Assembly (NCBI RefSeq): GCF_947498345.1
Contig: NZ_CANMJY010000015.1
Span: 28,499-92,498 of the forward strand
Length of the DNA stretch: 64,000 nucleotides
Reading direction: 5' to 3'
Source of the DNA: an uncultured Winogradskyella sp.
GTDB lineage: Bacteria; Bacteroidota; Bacteroidia; Flavobacteriales; Flavobacteriaceae
Below, one piece after another: positions 28,117 to 36,230 of this stretch. Position numbers and translations under genes: made by a program. Below the pieces are notes generated by a model, which was given only the letters and a program-made list of their open reading frames with translations, did not search any database and was not told the DNA's origin. The stretch's first letter is position 1. Each line of letters begins with the position of its first letter.

Positions 28117-29691
28117 ATGGGCAAAAAGCTATTCATCTTATTGGTGGTATTAATGAGTCTATCGCTCATTGGTATAATATTTGTGCAATCATTTTTTATA
28201 AATAATAGTTTAGAAAATGAGGAAAAGAATTTTACGTTAAGTGTTACGAGAGCACTCAGTTTTGTCTCTAGGGATATTGAGGAGTTTGAAATTAAGAGGT
28301 ATCACGGTTTAATTCAGCCTTTTATTGCTAATAATAGAGAACCCGATTCTACTATAATTAGTCAATTATATATTACCACTGAAGATGATGTAAATGACGA
28401 AACCATAATTCATAGGAATACGGTTTTAGAGGAACGCTTTAAGGTGCCCTCATTGTTCTTTGAAATTGATGCAGACAGCATAGATATTAGTAGTTTTACT
28501 AACGAGCGTGTTACTGAATACTATAGTAAGTCTAGATTGGATGGGAGTGAATTTGGTATTAAACCACAACGACAAATGGTAGAATTTTCCAAATTACCAG
28601 TCATAGAAAAACAAATTTACGAATCCTCTTTTAAAACATTATTAAAAAGTGTACCAATACATAAGAGGGTTTCTGCTTTACATGTAAAAGTTTTATTAGA
28701 ACGTGAATTGCGTAGTGAAGGAGTAGATTTAAATTTCGAATATGCCATATATGATGATGATTTAGCTACAAAAATACAAACGCTTAATTTTAGTAAAAAT
28801 CCTGAAACTACCGTTGGTATTCCAGTGTTTTTAGATAATAATAATGAAAGTAATTACACATTATATGTAGATTTTCCAGGTAGGAAAAAGTATTTAATAT
28901 CCTCAATATTACCGATGGTAGCATTGTCAATTGTTTTTACAAGCATAATTATTTTAGCATTTTCTAGTGCGATACACCAATTGATAAAACAACGTAAAAT
29001 ATCTCAGATAAAAACCGATTTTATCAACAATATGACCCATGAGTTTAAAACACCTATTGCAACTATAAATTTGGCACTAGATGCAATTAAAAACCCTAAA
29101 ATCATCAATGACCAGGATAAGGTGAAGCGTTATTTAGGTATGATTAAGGATGAAAACAAACGCATGCATGCCCAGGTAGAGAATGTATTACGAATTTCTA
29201 AATTAGAGAAAAACGAATTAAATATAAGTAAGGAACGTATTAAGTTGCACGACTTAATTGAAGATGCGATTACGCATGTAAAATTGATAGTTGAGGATAG
29301 AAAAGGTTACGTACAAACACAATTAAATGCTGCAAAGTCATCAGTTTTGGCAAACGAAACACATTTTACAAATGTGGTCGTAAATATATTAGATAATGCC
29401 ATCAAGTATTCAGATGATGCACCAGAGATTGATGTATCTACTGAAAATGTAGGTAATAGTATTATACTCAAAATTGCCGATAAAGGTAATGGGATGAGTA
29501 AACAAGTTGCTAAACGTGTGTTCGAAAAATTTTATAGAGAACATACAGGTAATGTACATAATGTAAAAGGTCATGGGCTAGGTTTAGCTTATGTTAAACG
29601 AATAGTAGATGACCATCAAGGTTATATATCTGTAGAAAGTGAAAAAGGAAAAGGCAGTACTTTTATTATAAAGTTGCCGTTAATATCATAA
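28117..29691 (+). CDS. Sensor histidine kinase (RprX-like)
   Basis: A 524-residue membrane kinase. The first helix is residues about 4-26 and a second at about 268-290, enclosing a ~240-residue periplasmic sensor region of unknown ligand. The cytoplasmic part has the phospho-acceptor motif MTHEFKTPIATINLALDAI with His308. It also has the ATPase N-box NVVVNILDNAIKYS, the DKGNGMSKQ G1 box and GHGLGLAYVKRIVD. No HAMP domain is obvious between the second helix and the H-box. It resembles RprX of Bacteroides and is followed 9 bp later by its response regulator. The sensed signal is not evident. Confidence 0.95.
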   Translation: MGKKLFILLVVLMSLSLIGIIFVQSFFINNSLENEEKNFTLSVTRALSFVSRDIEEFEIKRYHGLIQPFIANNREPDSTIISQLYITTEDDVNDETIIHRNTVLEERFKVPSLFFEIDADSIDISSFTNERVTEYYSKSRLDGSEFGIKPQRQMVEFSKLPVIEKQIYESSFKTLLKSVPIHKRVSALHVKVLLERELRSEGVDLNFEYAIYDDDLATKIQTLNFSKNPETTVGIPVFLDNNNESNYTLYVDFPGRKKYLISSILPMVALSIVFTSIIILAFSSAIHQLIKQRKISQIKTDFINNMTHEFKTPIATINLALDAIKNPKIINDQDKVKRYLGMIKDENKRMHAQVENVLRISKLEKNELNISKERIKLHDLIEDAITHVKLIVEDRKGYVQTQLNAAKSSVLANETHFTNVVVNILDNAIKYSDDAPEIDVSTENVGNSIILKIADKGNGMSKQVAKRVFEKFYREHTGNVHNVKGHGLGLAYVKRIVDDHQGYISVESEKGKGSTFIIKLPLIS

Positions 29692-29700
29692 AAACGAATT

Positions 29701-30414
29701 ATGGAAGAACAAAACAAGAAAATTCTTTTGGTAGAAGACGATCCAAATTTCGGAACAGTCTTAAAAGATTATTTAATGATGAACGATTACGAAGTTGTCC
29801 ATGCCAAGAATGGAATGGAAGGTTTTGAGAAGTTCAAAAAAGACGATTACGATCTTTGCATTTTGGATGTAATGATGCCATATAAAGATGGATTTACGTT
29901 GGCAAAAGAAATCCGTGAAAAAAACACAGATGTACCAATTATTTTTTTAACTGCTAAGGCAATGAAAGAAGATGTGCTTAAAGGTTATAAAGTTGGTGCT
30001 GACGATTATCTCAATAAACCATTTGATAGTGAAGTCTTGTTAATGAAAATAAAGGCTATCATGCAGCGTAAAGCTACAGATAGTGTAGCCGATAGTAAAC
30101 AATTTGAATTTAAAATTGGACGTTTTGATTTAAATTCCAAGCTTCGTTTTTTAAAGTTAGATGGAGGTGAACCAACAAAATTATCACCAAAAGAAAATGA
30201 ATTGTTACGTTTATTAGCATTACACGAAAATGATTTAATGCCTAGAGAACTGGCGTTAACAAAAATTTGGAGAGATGATAATTATTTTACATCTCGTAGT
30301 ATGGATGTGTACATCGCTAAGCTTCGTAAATACTTAAAACCAGACCCTAAAGTAGAGATATTAAATATTCATGGAGAAGGATTTAGGTTGGTTATAAATA
30401 ATAAAAGCAACTAA
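29701..30414 (+). CDS. OmpR-family response regulator (RprY-like)
   Basis: A 237-residue regulator. The receiver domain has KILLVEDDPNFGTVLKDYL, the phospho-acceptor Asp56 in CILDVMMPYKDGF, and LNKPFDSEVLL. The C-terminal winged-helix OmpR/PhoB-type domain (residues about 140-235: LSPKENELLRLLALHEND, RSMDVYIAKLRKYLK, NIHGEGFRLV) would bind DNA. It partners the kinase immediately upstream. The pair resembles RprXY, whose targets in Bacteroides include stress and transport genes; targets here cannot be read. A bidirectional terminator follows. Confidence 0.95.
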   Translation: MEEQNKKILLVEDDPNFGTVLKDYLMMNDYEVVHAKNGMEGFEKFKKDDYDLCILDVMMPYKDGFTLAKEIREKNTDVPIIFLTAKAMKEDVLKGYKVGADDYLNKPFDSEVLLMKIKAIMQRKATDSVADSKQFEFKIGRFDLNSKLRFLKLDGGEPTKLSPKENELLRLLALHENDLMPRELALTKIWRDDNYFTSRSMDVYIAKLRKYLKPDPKVEILNIHGEGFRLVINNKSN

Positions 30415-30424
30415 TCATAATATA

Positions 30425-30453
30425 AAATCCGGCTTTTAAGTCGGATTTTTTTT
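30425..30453. terminator. Bidirectional terminator between rprY-like and miaA
   Basis: AAATCCGGCTT and AAGTCGGATTT pair around a TT loop (one G-T wobble) with T-rich flanks in both directions. It lies between convergent genes and can serve both. Confidence 0.88.
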
Positions 30454-31354
30454 ATAGCTGTTTTTCAATAAAAAGAATAACTTCGCTGATATCTATTTTA
30501 TAATCAAACCATTTTATAGCATCATCTTTTTTAAACCAAGTGAGTTGTCGCTTAGCAAAACGCCTTGTATTCTTTTTTATTTCAGAAATGGCAAACTCTA
30601 AGGTATAATTCCCTTCTAAGTAGTTAAATAGCTCTTTATACCCAACAGTATTTAAAGCGTTTAAGTGTCTATAAGGAAATAAACGTTTAGCCTCTTTAAG
30701 TAAACCGCATTCAACCATATTATCTACACGTTGGTTAATTCTATCGTAGATAATAGAACGCTCGGCATCTAAACCTATAGTTATAGTTTTAAAATTTCGG
30801 ATTTTTTCAGTATTGGTTAAAAATGAAGAATAAGGTTTGCCAGTGCCTATGGAAATTTCCAAAGCTCTTATAAGACGCTGAGGATTGTCAATTGCAATAG
30901 TATTATGAGCTTTTGGATCTAAGGATTTTAATTGCTGTTGTAAAAGCTTTAGTCCTTCAGATTTTAGTCTATCATTGAGTACAGTTCTAATTGTAGCATC
31001 TATTTTTGGAAAATAATCTAAACCTTTAACCACAGCTTTTTCGTATAAACCAGAGCCTCCAACCATTATGGCAATGGAGTTAGATTTATGAATTGTAGAA
31101 ATTAGGGAAATTGCGTCGTGCTCAAAATCGCCAACACTATAGAGATCCTCTATTGATTTATGCTGAATAAAATGATGTTTTGCGGCTTTCAGTTCTTCTT
31201 TTGTGGGTACAGCAGTACCAATATTCATTTCTTTATAAAACTGGCGTGAATCAGCTGAAATAATTTCAGAGTTAAAGTGCTGCGCCAATTTAATGGCTAG
31301 GGTTGTTTTACCAATAGCAGTAGGACCAACAATAGAAATAAGTATATTAGTCAT
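30452..31354 (-). CDS. miaA: tRNA dimethylallyltransferase MiaA
   Basis: MiaA transfers a dimethylallyl group to A37 of tRNAs reading UNN codons. The start at 31354 (MTNILISIVGPTAIGKTTLA) is preferred over an upstream in-frame ATG at 31396. It places the P-loop GPTAIGKT near the N-terminus as usual and leaves only an 8-bp overlap with the ion-channel gene. Further motifs are SADSRQFYKEMNIGTA, VPTKEELKAAKHHFI, VGGSGLYEKAVVKG, NPQRLIRALEI and ELFNYLEGNYTLEFAISEIKK with the RRFAKRQLTWFKKD tail. About 300 residues is the usual length. Confidence 0.96.
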   Translation of the reverse strand: MTNILISIVGPTAIGKTTLAIKLAQHFNSEIISADSRQFYKEMNIGTAVPTKEELKAAKHHFIQHKSIEDLYSVGDFEHDAISLISTIHKSNSIAIMVGGSGLYEKAVVKGLDYFPKIDATIRTVLNDRLKSEGLKLLQQQLKSLDPKAHNTIAIDNPQRLIRALEISIGTGKPYSSFLTNTEKIRNFKTITIGLDAERSIIYDRINQRVDNMVECGLLKEAKRLFPYRHLNALNTVGYKELFNYLEGNYTLEFAISEIKKNTRRFAKRQLTWFKKDDAIKWFDYKIDISEVILFIEKQL

Positions 31355-32216
31355 GGTGTAACTTGCATCCACATTTATGGCAAAATTCTGCATCATCCTG
31401 ATGTTTTTCTGCCAGACAGTTTACACAACATTGCGTATTAAGTGCCACAGTTTCTAATTGTTCAAATTTTTTATCAGAAAGGTTATCACTATCACCCGAA
31501 GCTTTTGCGTATTCAGCAGACACAATACCAGTTGGGACAGCAATTATACCATAACCTAAAATCATAACTATAGAAGCAATAAATTGCCCTAAAGGTGTTT
31601 GAGGAGCTATATCTCCATAACCTACAGTAGTTAATGTTACTATGCACCAGTATACACTTTTCGGAATATTTGTAAACCCATTTTCTTCTCCTTCAACGAT
31701 ATACATTATAGTACCTAATATTATGGAAAGAATGACAACAGCAAATAAGAAAACCGATATTTTTGCTCTACTAGCTCTAAGTGCTAAAACTAAATTATTT
31801 GAAGCTCCAAGGTACCTGGCTAATTTTAAAATTCTAAATACTCTTAATAATCGTAGCGCTCTTAATGCTACTAAATGATGACCTGACAAAAATATTAGAG
31901 ATAGATATTTTGGGATTGTTGATAATAAATCTATGATTCCGTAAAAACTGGTAATATATTTTAATGGCTTTTTTACTGTTACTACTCTTAGAATATATTC
32001 TATTGTGAATAAAATAGTAATTACCCATTCAGAAACATTGAGAAAGTCATGGTACTTTATATCAAAGCTACTGATACTTTCTAGCATAACCAGAATAATA
32101 CTTACAAGTATAGCTATGAGAAGAATAACATCGAATAGTTTTCCTGCTGGAGTATCAGCTTCATAAATAATTTCATGAAGTTTAGTTCGCCAGTTATGTT
32201 TATTTATTTCTTCCAC
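31347..32216 (-). CDS. Voltage-gated-type potassium channel with C-terminal zinc ribbon
   Basis: A 289-residue channel of the ion-transport family. Helices S1-S4 lie in residues about 27-140. The S4-like sensor is ALRALRLLRVFRILKLARYL, with Arg at regular three-residue steps, followed by ASRAKI. The pore has the selectivity filter TVGYGD (residues 197-202) between S5 and S6. After S6 a short cytoplasmic tail ends with a zinc-ribbon-like knuckle: Cys264, Cys267, Cys279 and Cys282, plus Cys263 and Cys284. Potassium selectivity is well supported by the filter. The cysteine cluster, CVNC and CHKCGC, is unusual and could bind zinc or sense redox. The gene overlaps miaA by 8 bp. Confidence 0.92.
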   Translation of the reverse strand: MEEINKHNWRTKLHEIIYEADTPAGKLFDVILLIAILVSIILVMLESISSFDIKYHDFLNVSEWVITILFTIEYILRVVTVKKPLKYITSFYGIIDLLSTIPKYLSLIFLSGHHLVALRALRLLRVFRILKLARYLGASNNLVLALRASRAKISVFLFAVVILSIILGTIMYIVEGEENGFTNIPKSVYWCIVTLTTVGYGDIAPQTPLGQFIASIVMILGYGIIAVPTGIVSAEYAKASGDSDNLSDKKFEQLETVALNTQCCVNCLAEKHQDDAEFCHKCGCKLHHD

Positions 32217-32240
32217 GTTTTAAAAATACAAAAAGTAATA

Positions 32241-34184
32241 CTATTCTTTTTCTAATACTATTACGGTATTGTTTTGCGTTTCTACTATTTGACTCATAAA
32301 ACTTTTAAGATAGTCATAAAATTGAGGAGCGTAAATAGCATGATCAAACTTTATTCTAAAGTAAAGTGTAAGTTGATTGTCCTGTTGTTTCACGTTAAAT
32401 ATAAATGCCCCTGAATTATTAGGTAACTTTTGGTTAATGTCTTTAGGAATATTTATTGCGCTCAAGTTTTCTCCTAAATCTAACTTCATAGCGTAAGTAT
32501 ATATATCTTTATAACCAAAGTCTATGGGATAAGTACGCTCTTGTAACTTAAAGGGGTTTTCCTTAAAAAATTTGAATACGAATGGGTTTAAATAAATCTT
32601 ATTACCAATAGTCTCAGGCTCCATAGCAATTTCTATGGTTTCTTGAAAATTGTATGCATTCTCATTAAAGTTTGAAATATCGTGATTTTTAATTGTTATG
32701 TTAGGATTAGCGTTGACTTTCTGTTCTAAATAAGCTTGAGGGCTCTCACTGCAAATACGTTTCAAATTATGAGAATGATAGCCTGTAAATTTACTATCTA
32801 TAGCGCCTAGAAAAATATCGTCTGTAAATGTCATATTTACTTTATGGTGTCTTAACGAATGTTTTTTTACTATAATGTTTTCCCAATAACTTCCGTTTTC
32901 AAAATCAATTAACCTTCCATATTGGTTGAGGCATCTAAAGGGTAATTCACCAAAGGGTATGTAGGGCTCTGTAGCGTCTAAATAATAATCTGTTCCAGCG
33001 ATAGTGGTTTTAAGAATTACATAATTAAAATCTGTCAATACAGGGAAAATTTTAGTTGGTAATCCGTTATTTCGTGTAGATATAAGAATTGGATATACGC
33101 TATAACCTTCACTACTAAGTAAATTCTCAAGAAGGAGATTAATTTCAAATACACTTCCAACTTTTTCTTTTAACAATTGTTTTATTGATACATCGTAACG
33201 TTCATATTTTCCATTCCATCTATAATTATCTGTTACAAATTGCCGTATAGCTTTTGCTTTAGTCAATTTGTCTTTCTCGGATTGTATGTCATTTGGAAGG
33301 ATATTTTTTACCAGACTCTTTTTACTTATCTGTTTACCAAAATCAGAATCCGTCTTTAATTCTTTATCTACAAAGTCCCAAGTCTTGGTTATTTTGTCTA
33401 CACTACCATCAAAACCTCTAATAACACTCAATTCGTATTCAATTCTTGCTGTGTAATTTAATGGAGTAGTTGTAAATCCTTCAGGTTTATATGCAGGTAT
33501 ATCTGTCATTACGTATTTTGCCATAGCACAATTTGCGGCTGATGTTCCATTAATAACTATACAATCTTTCTCTACCCAATGGTCATTTGTTTTAAGGGGA
33601 ATAGTCCCTACTAATTCTATATGATATTCATAGTTACCAGGAATACTCGTGTTATATTCACTATATATCACTGGGTCTGAGCCTTGAAAATACCAAGGTT
33701 GAAATTTAGCCATAAAACGCGATTGAGTTTCATAGCTATATGTAATGACACTTCCCACTTTAACCTTAGGTAGTACAAACTTAACCAAGGTATAATTTTC
33801 ATTTTCTTCTTCGAATATTGCTGAAGGTTTTAAAACGTCTTTTACTATTTTGTTGTTTTCTAAATTATAGGTAGCTCCTTTAATATTTTTAATTTTTTCT
33901 TTTGAAGACTTCCCTTTATAAAGTCTTACTTCAATTTCGCCATGTTCAATACCTTCTGTTTTCAAAATTTTAATTTTTCTTTCCACTTGGACCCTTAGCC
34001 AAAATGTTTTTTCATCTACAAAGCTTTTACCATAATCATAGATGATCAAAGCATTTGCAGTGGAGTCTTTAGAATAGTAATTCGATTCCAAATCACTTTT
34101 TGAAACAGGCATAGCTACATTATAGCTTTGTGAAAAAGAAAAAAATGAAATAGTTAGTATTAAAAGGCTAAGGTTTAATTTCAT
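32241..34184 (-). CDS. DUF3857/transglutaminase-like secreted protein lacking the catalytic Cys and His
   Basis: A 647-residue exported protein with signal peptide MKLNLSLLILTISFFSFSQS. Residues about 45-230 match DUF3857 (RVQVERKIKILKTEGIEHGEIEV, FVLPKVKVGSVITYSYE) and residues about 300-410 match the transglutaminase-like fold. The usual GDCKDKALLL site reads GSVFEINLLL (343-352), with Val345 where Cys is expected. The His of the triad is replaced in DFNYVIL (385-391), while the Asp in YLDATE is retained. This points to a non-catalytic member. It is downstream of the exonuclease-GIY-YIG gene, whose stop it overlaps by 4 bp. The role is unknown. Confidence 0.9.
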   Translation of the reverse strand: MKLNLSLLILTISFFSFSQSYNVAMPVSKSDLESNYYSKDSTANALIIYDYGKSFVDEKTFWLRVQVERKIKILKTEGIEHGEIEVRLYKGKSSKEKIKNIKGATYNLENNKIVKDVLKPSAIFEEENENYTLVKFVLPKVKVGSVITYSYETQSRFMAKFQPWYFQGSDPVIYSEYNTSIPGNYEYHIELVGTIPLKTNDHWVEKDCIVINGTSAANCAMAKYVMTDIPAYKPEGFTTTPLNYTARIEYELSVIRGFDGSVDKITKTWDFVDKELKTDSDFGKQISKKSLVKNILPNDIQSEKDKLTKAKAIRQFVTDNYRWNGKYERYDVSIKQLLKEKVGSVFEINLLLENLLSSEGYSVYPILISTRNNGLPTKIFPVLTDFNYVILKTTIAGTDYYLDATEPYIPFGELPFRCLNQYGRLIDFENGSYWENIIVKKHSLRHHKVNMTFTDDIFLGAIDSKFTGYHSHNLKRICSESPQAYLEQKVNANPNITIKNHDISNFNENAYNFQETIEIAMEPETIGNKIYLNPFVFKFFKENPFKLQERTYPIDFGYKDIYTYAMKLDLGENLSAINIPKDINQKLPNNSGAFIFNVKQQDNQLTLYFRIKFDHAIYAPQFYDYLKSFMSQIVETQNNTVIVLEKE

Positions 34185-35593
34185 TGGTCTAGAAGTTCTA
34201 AAACTTTTAATTTCTTATGACGTCGCATATAACTTTGAATGATATGCTGAGTGTCTCTATTGTTCTGCATTGGTGTAATAAGTGAAGCTAAAATTTCCCG
34301 GTTGTTTATCTGGTGGTTTAAATCAAAAAAGCCTAAGCCTTTAAAAATTCCATTTTCAATTAAGAATACACTTTTTTCATCCACATCTCGACCTCTGTCA
34401 ATGATAAGCATATTTTTATTTTCGTAACTATATTTAGCTATTAGAGAATTAACACGTTTATTATAATTTTCTGAAGACTCTTCATTAATACATGCACCAA
34501 AGCATTCTTTTACACCATAATTAAAACAGCTTGTTTTAGTGGTATACAAGCCTGTTAATTTTTGACATAAACCATAATCTTCAACGACTTTAGACATAAA
34601 ATGCTTTCCACTTGCTCTTGTGCTAAACGTTGTTATAGGTTGTTTGTCGCCATAAGCTTTATCTATTTTTAGATTGATATAACCGTTTTTATCTGTAAAA
34701 TTATACAGCGCATGTGTGAAAATAGTTCTTCGCAAGGCACGATTAAAAATAGGCTTATTCTTTTTAACTTCTTCACTTTCTTTTAGTAGTGCAGCAAGTT
34801 CGCTACCAGTTTTTTCGTAAGTGACTGCGCTTACTAAAGCTTGGATTTTTTTAGACTTAGAACTTGTACCTGTAAAATGCTGTGTTATACGTTTTTTTAT
34901 GTTGTTGCTTTTGCCAATGTATATAATTTCGCCTTTATCATTATGTATATAATATACACCTGTTACGGATGGTAATTCTTCAATAATCTCTTTTAGATTA
35001 GAAGAAAGCTTAGACTTCTTTTCAATTTTAACAGCGTTCTTAATAATGACTTTCTCTAAATCTTTATTTAGCAGCATTTTAAATAATTTCACAGTGGCCA
35101 TAGCATCGCCATTTGCTCTGTGTCTATCACTTACAGGAATCCCTAGAGCACGAGTAAGTTTACCTAAGCTATAAGATTCCATGTCTGGAATAAGTTGTTG
35201 AGACAATTCTACGGTACAGAGTGTCTTGCGCTTAAAAGGAAAGCCCAAACGTTTAAACTCTGTTTTAAGAATACGATAATCAAAAGACGAATTATGCGCA
35301 ACAATAATACAATCTTCGGTTATCTCTACAATGCGTTTTGCAACTTCGTAGAACTTAGGAGCATTCTTTAGCATGTTTGAATTAATACCAGTAAGATTAA
35401 CAACAAAGGGTTGAATCTCACGCTCTGGATTTACCAAAGAAATAAACTGATCTGTAATCTTATGACCATCAAATCTATAAATGGCTATTTCGGTGATACC
35501 TTCTTCGTTATACTTACCACCAGTGGTTTCTATGTCTAGTATTGCGTAAATGCTATTATCGCTTTTTTTAGTTTGTGTAATTTCTAGCGCCAA
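34181..35593 (-). CDS. DEDDh exonuclease fused to GIY-YIG and UvrC-like cysteine domain
   Basis: A 470-residue fusion. Residues 15-175 are a DnaQ-type DEDDh 3'-5' exonuclease: ILDIETTG (Asp20, Glu22), HNSSFDYRIL (Asp105) and HRANGDA (His158, Asp163). Residues about 210-290 are a GIY-YIG nuclease domain (GVYYIHNDKGEIIYIGKS from 212, Arg235). After it comes LCQKL...SCFNYGVKECFGAC, whose four Cys are spaced x12-x7-x3. That is close to the x11-x7-x3 spacing of the iron-sulfur cysteines of UvrC. The DnaQ/GIY-YIG combination is known from other bacteria. It probably acts in DNA repair. The start overlaps the YggS-like gene by 26 bp. Confidence 0.93.
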   Translation of the reverse strand: MALEITQTKKSDNSIYAILDIETTGGKYNEEGITEIAIYRFDGHKITDQFISLVNPEREIQPFVVNLTGINSNMLKNAPKFYEVAKRIVEITEDCIIVAHNSSFDYRILKTEFKRLGFPFKRKTLCTVELSQQLIPDMESYSLGKLTRALGIPVSDRHRANGDAMATVKLFKMLLNKDLEKVIIKNAVKIEKKSKLSSNLKEIIEELPSVTGVYYIHNDKGEIIYIGKSNNIKKRITQHFTGTSSKSKKIQALVSAVTYEKTGSELAALLKESEEVKKNKPIFNRALRRTIFTHALYNFTDKNGYINLKIDKAYGDKQPITTFSTRASGKHFMSKVVEDYGLCQKLTGLYTTKTSCFNYGVKECFGACINEESSENYNKRVNSLIAKYSYENKNMLIIDRGRDVDEKSVFLIENGIFKGLGFFDLNHQINNREILASLITPMQNNRDTQHIIQSYMRRHKKLKVLELLDQ

Positions 35594-36230
35594 AGATACT
35601 ACTTCCGACTCTAATCATAGTACTGCCACATTCAATAGCTAATTGGTAATCTCCACTCATGCCCATTGATATAGTTAATAGGTTTGGGTTTAATGTTTTA
35701 AGTTTTTCAGAAGTAGACCTTAGATAATCAAACTCATTTTTAACTTGTTTCATATTACTAGTGAATGTTGCCATTCCCATTAAACCTACAACATGTATGT
35801 TTTTTAACTCAGAAAACTCATCAGACTGAAGTAGTGTAGAGGCTTCATCTGCTGACATACCAAATTTACTTTCCTCATCAGCAATCTTAATTTGTAGTAA
35901 ACAGTTTATAATTCTATCATGTTTTTTTGCTTGCTTGTTAATTTCTTTTAATAGTTTAAAACTGTCCACACCATGAATTAAGTTTACGAATTCAGCCATG
36001 TATTTTACTTTGTTTCGCTGAACATGACCAATCATATGCCATTGAATATCTTTAGGCATTTGCTCATGTTTCTCAACCATTTCCTGGATTTTATTCTCAC
36101 CAAAAATACGTTGCCCTGCATTATAAGCTTCCATTAAATCGCTTACAGGTTTTGTTTTTGAAACTGCAACTAGAGTTACATTTTCTGGGATGCTTGATTT
36201 TATGCTTCTAAGATTTTTACTAATACTCAT
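35568..36230 (-). CDS. YggS/PLPBP-family pyridoxal-phosphate-binding protein
   Basis: A 220-residue protein with the alanine-racemase-like TIM-barrel fold of the YggS family, which binds pyridoxal phosphate and helps keep vitamin B6 and amino-acid levels balanced. The PLP Lys is in VTLVAVSKTKPVSDLMEAY. Other family motifs are RIFGENKIQEMVEKHEQMP, IQWHMIGHVQRNKVKYM, GLMGMATF, LSMGMSGDYQLAIECGSTMIR with the phosphate-binding part, and VGSSIFGARNY at the end. It overlaps the preceding DUF1015 gene by 11 bp and the downstream exonuclease gene by 26 bp, indicating a tightly packed operon. Confidence 0.94.
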   Translation of the reverse strand: MSISKNLRSIKSSIPENVTLVAVSKTKPVSDLMEAYNAGQRIFGENKIQEMVEKHEQMPKDIQWHMIGHVQRNKVKYMAEFVNLIHGVDSFKLLKEINKQAKKHDRIINCLLQIKIADEESKFGMSADEASTLLQSDEFSELKNIHVVGLMGMATFTSNMKQVKNEFDYLRSTSEKLKTLNPNLLTISMGMSGDYQLAIECGSTMIRVGSSIFGARNYTN

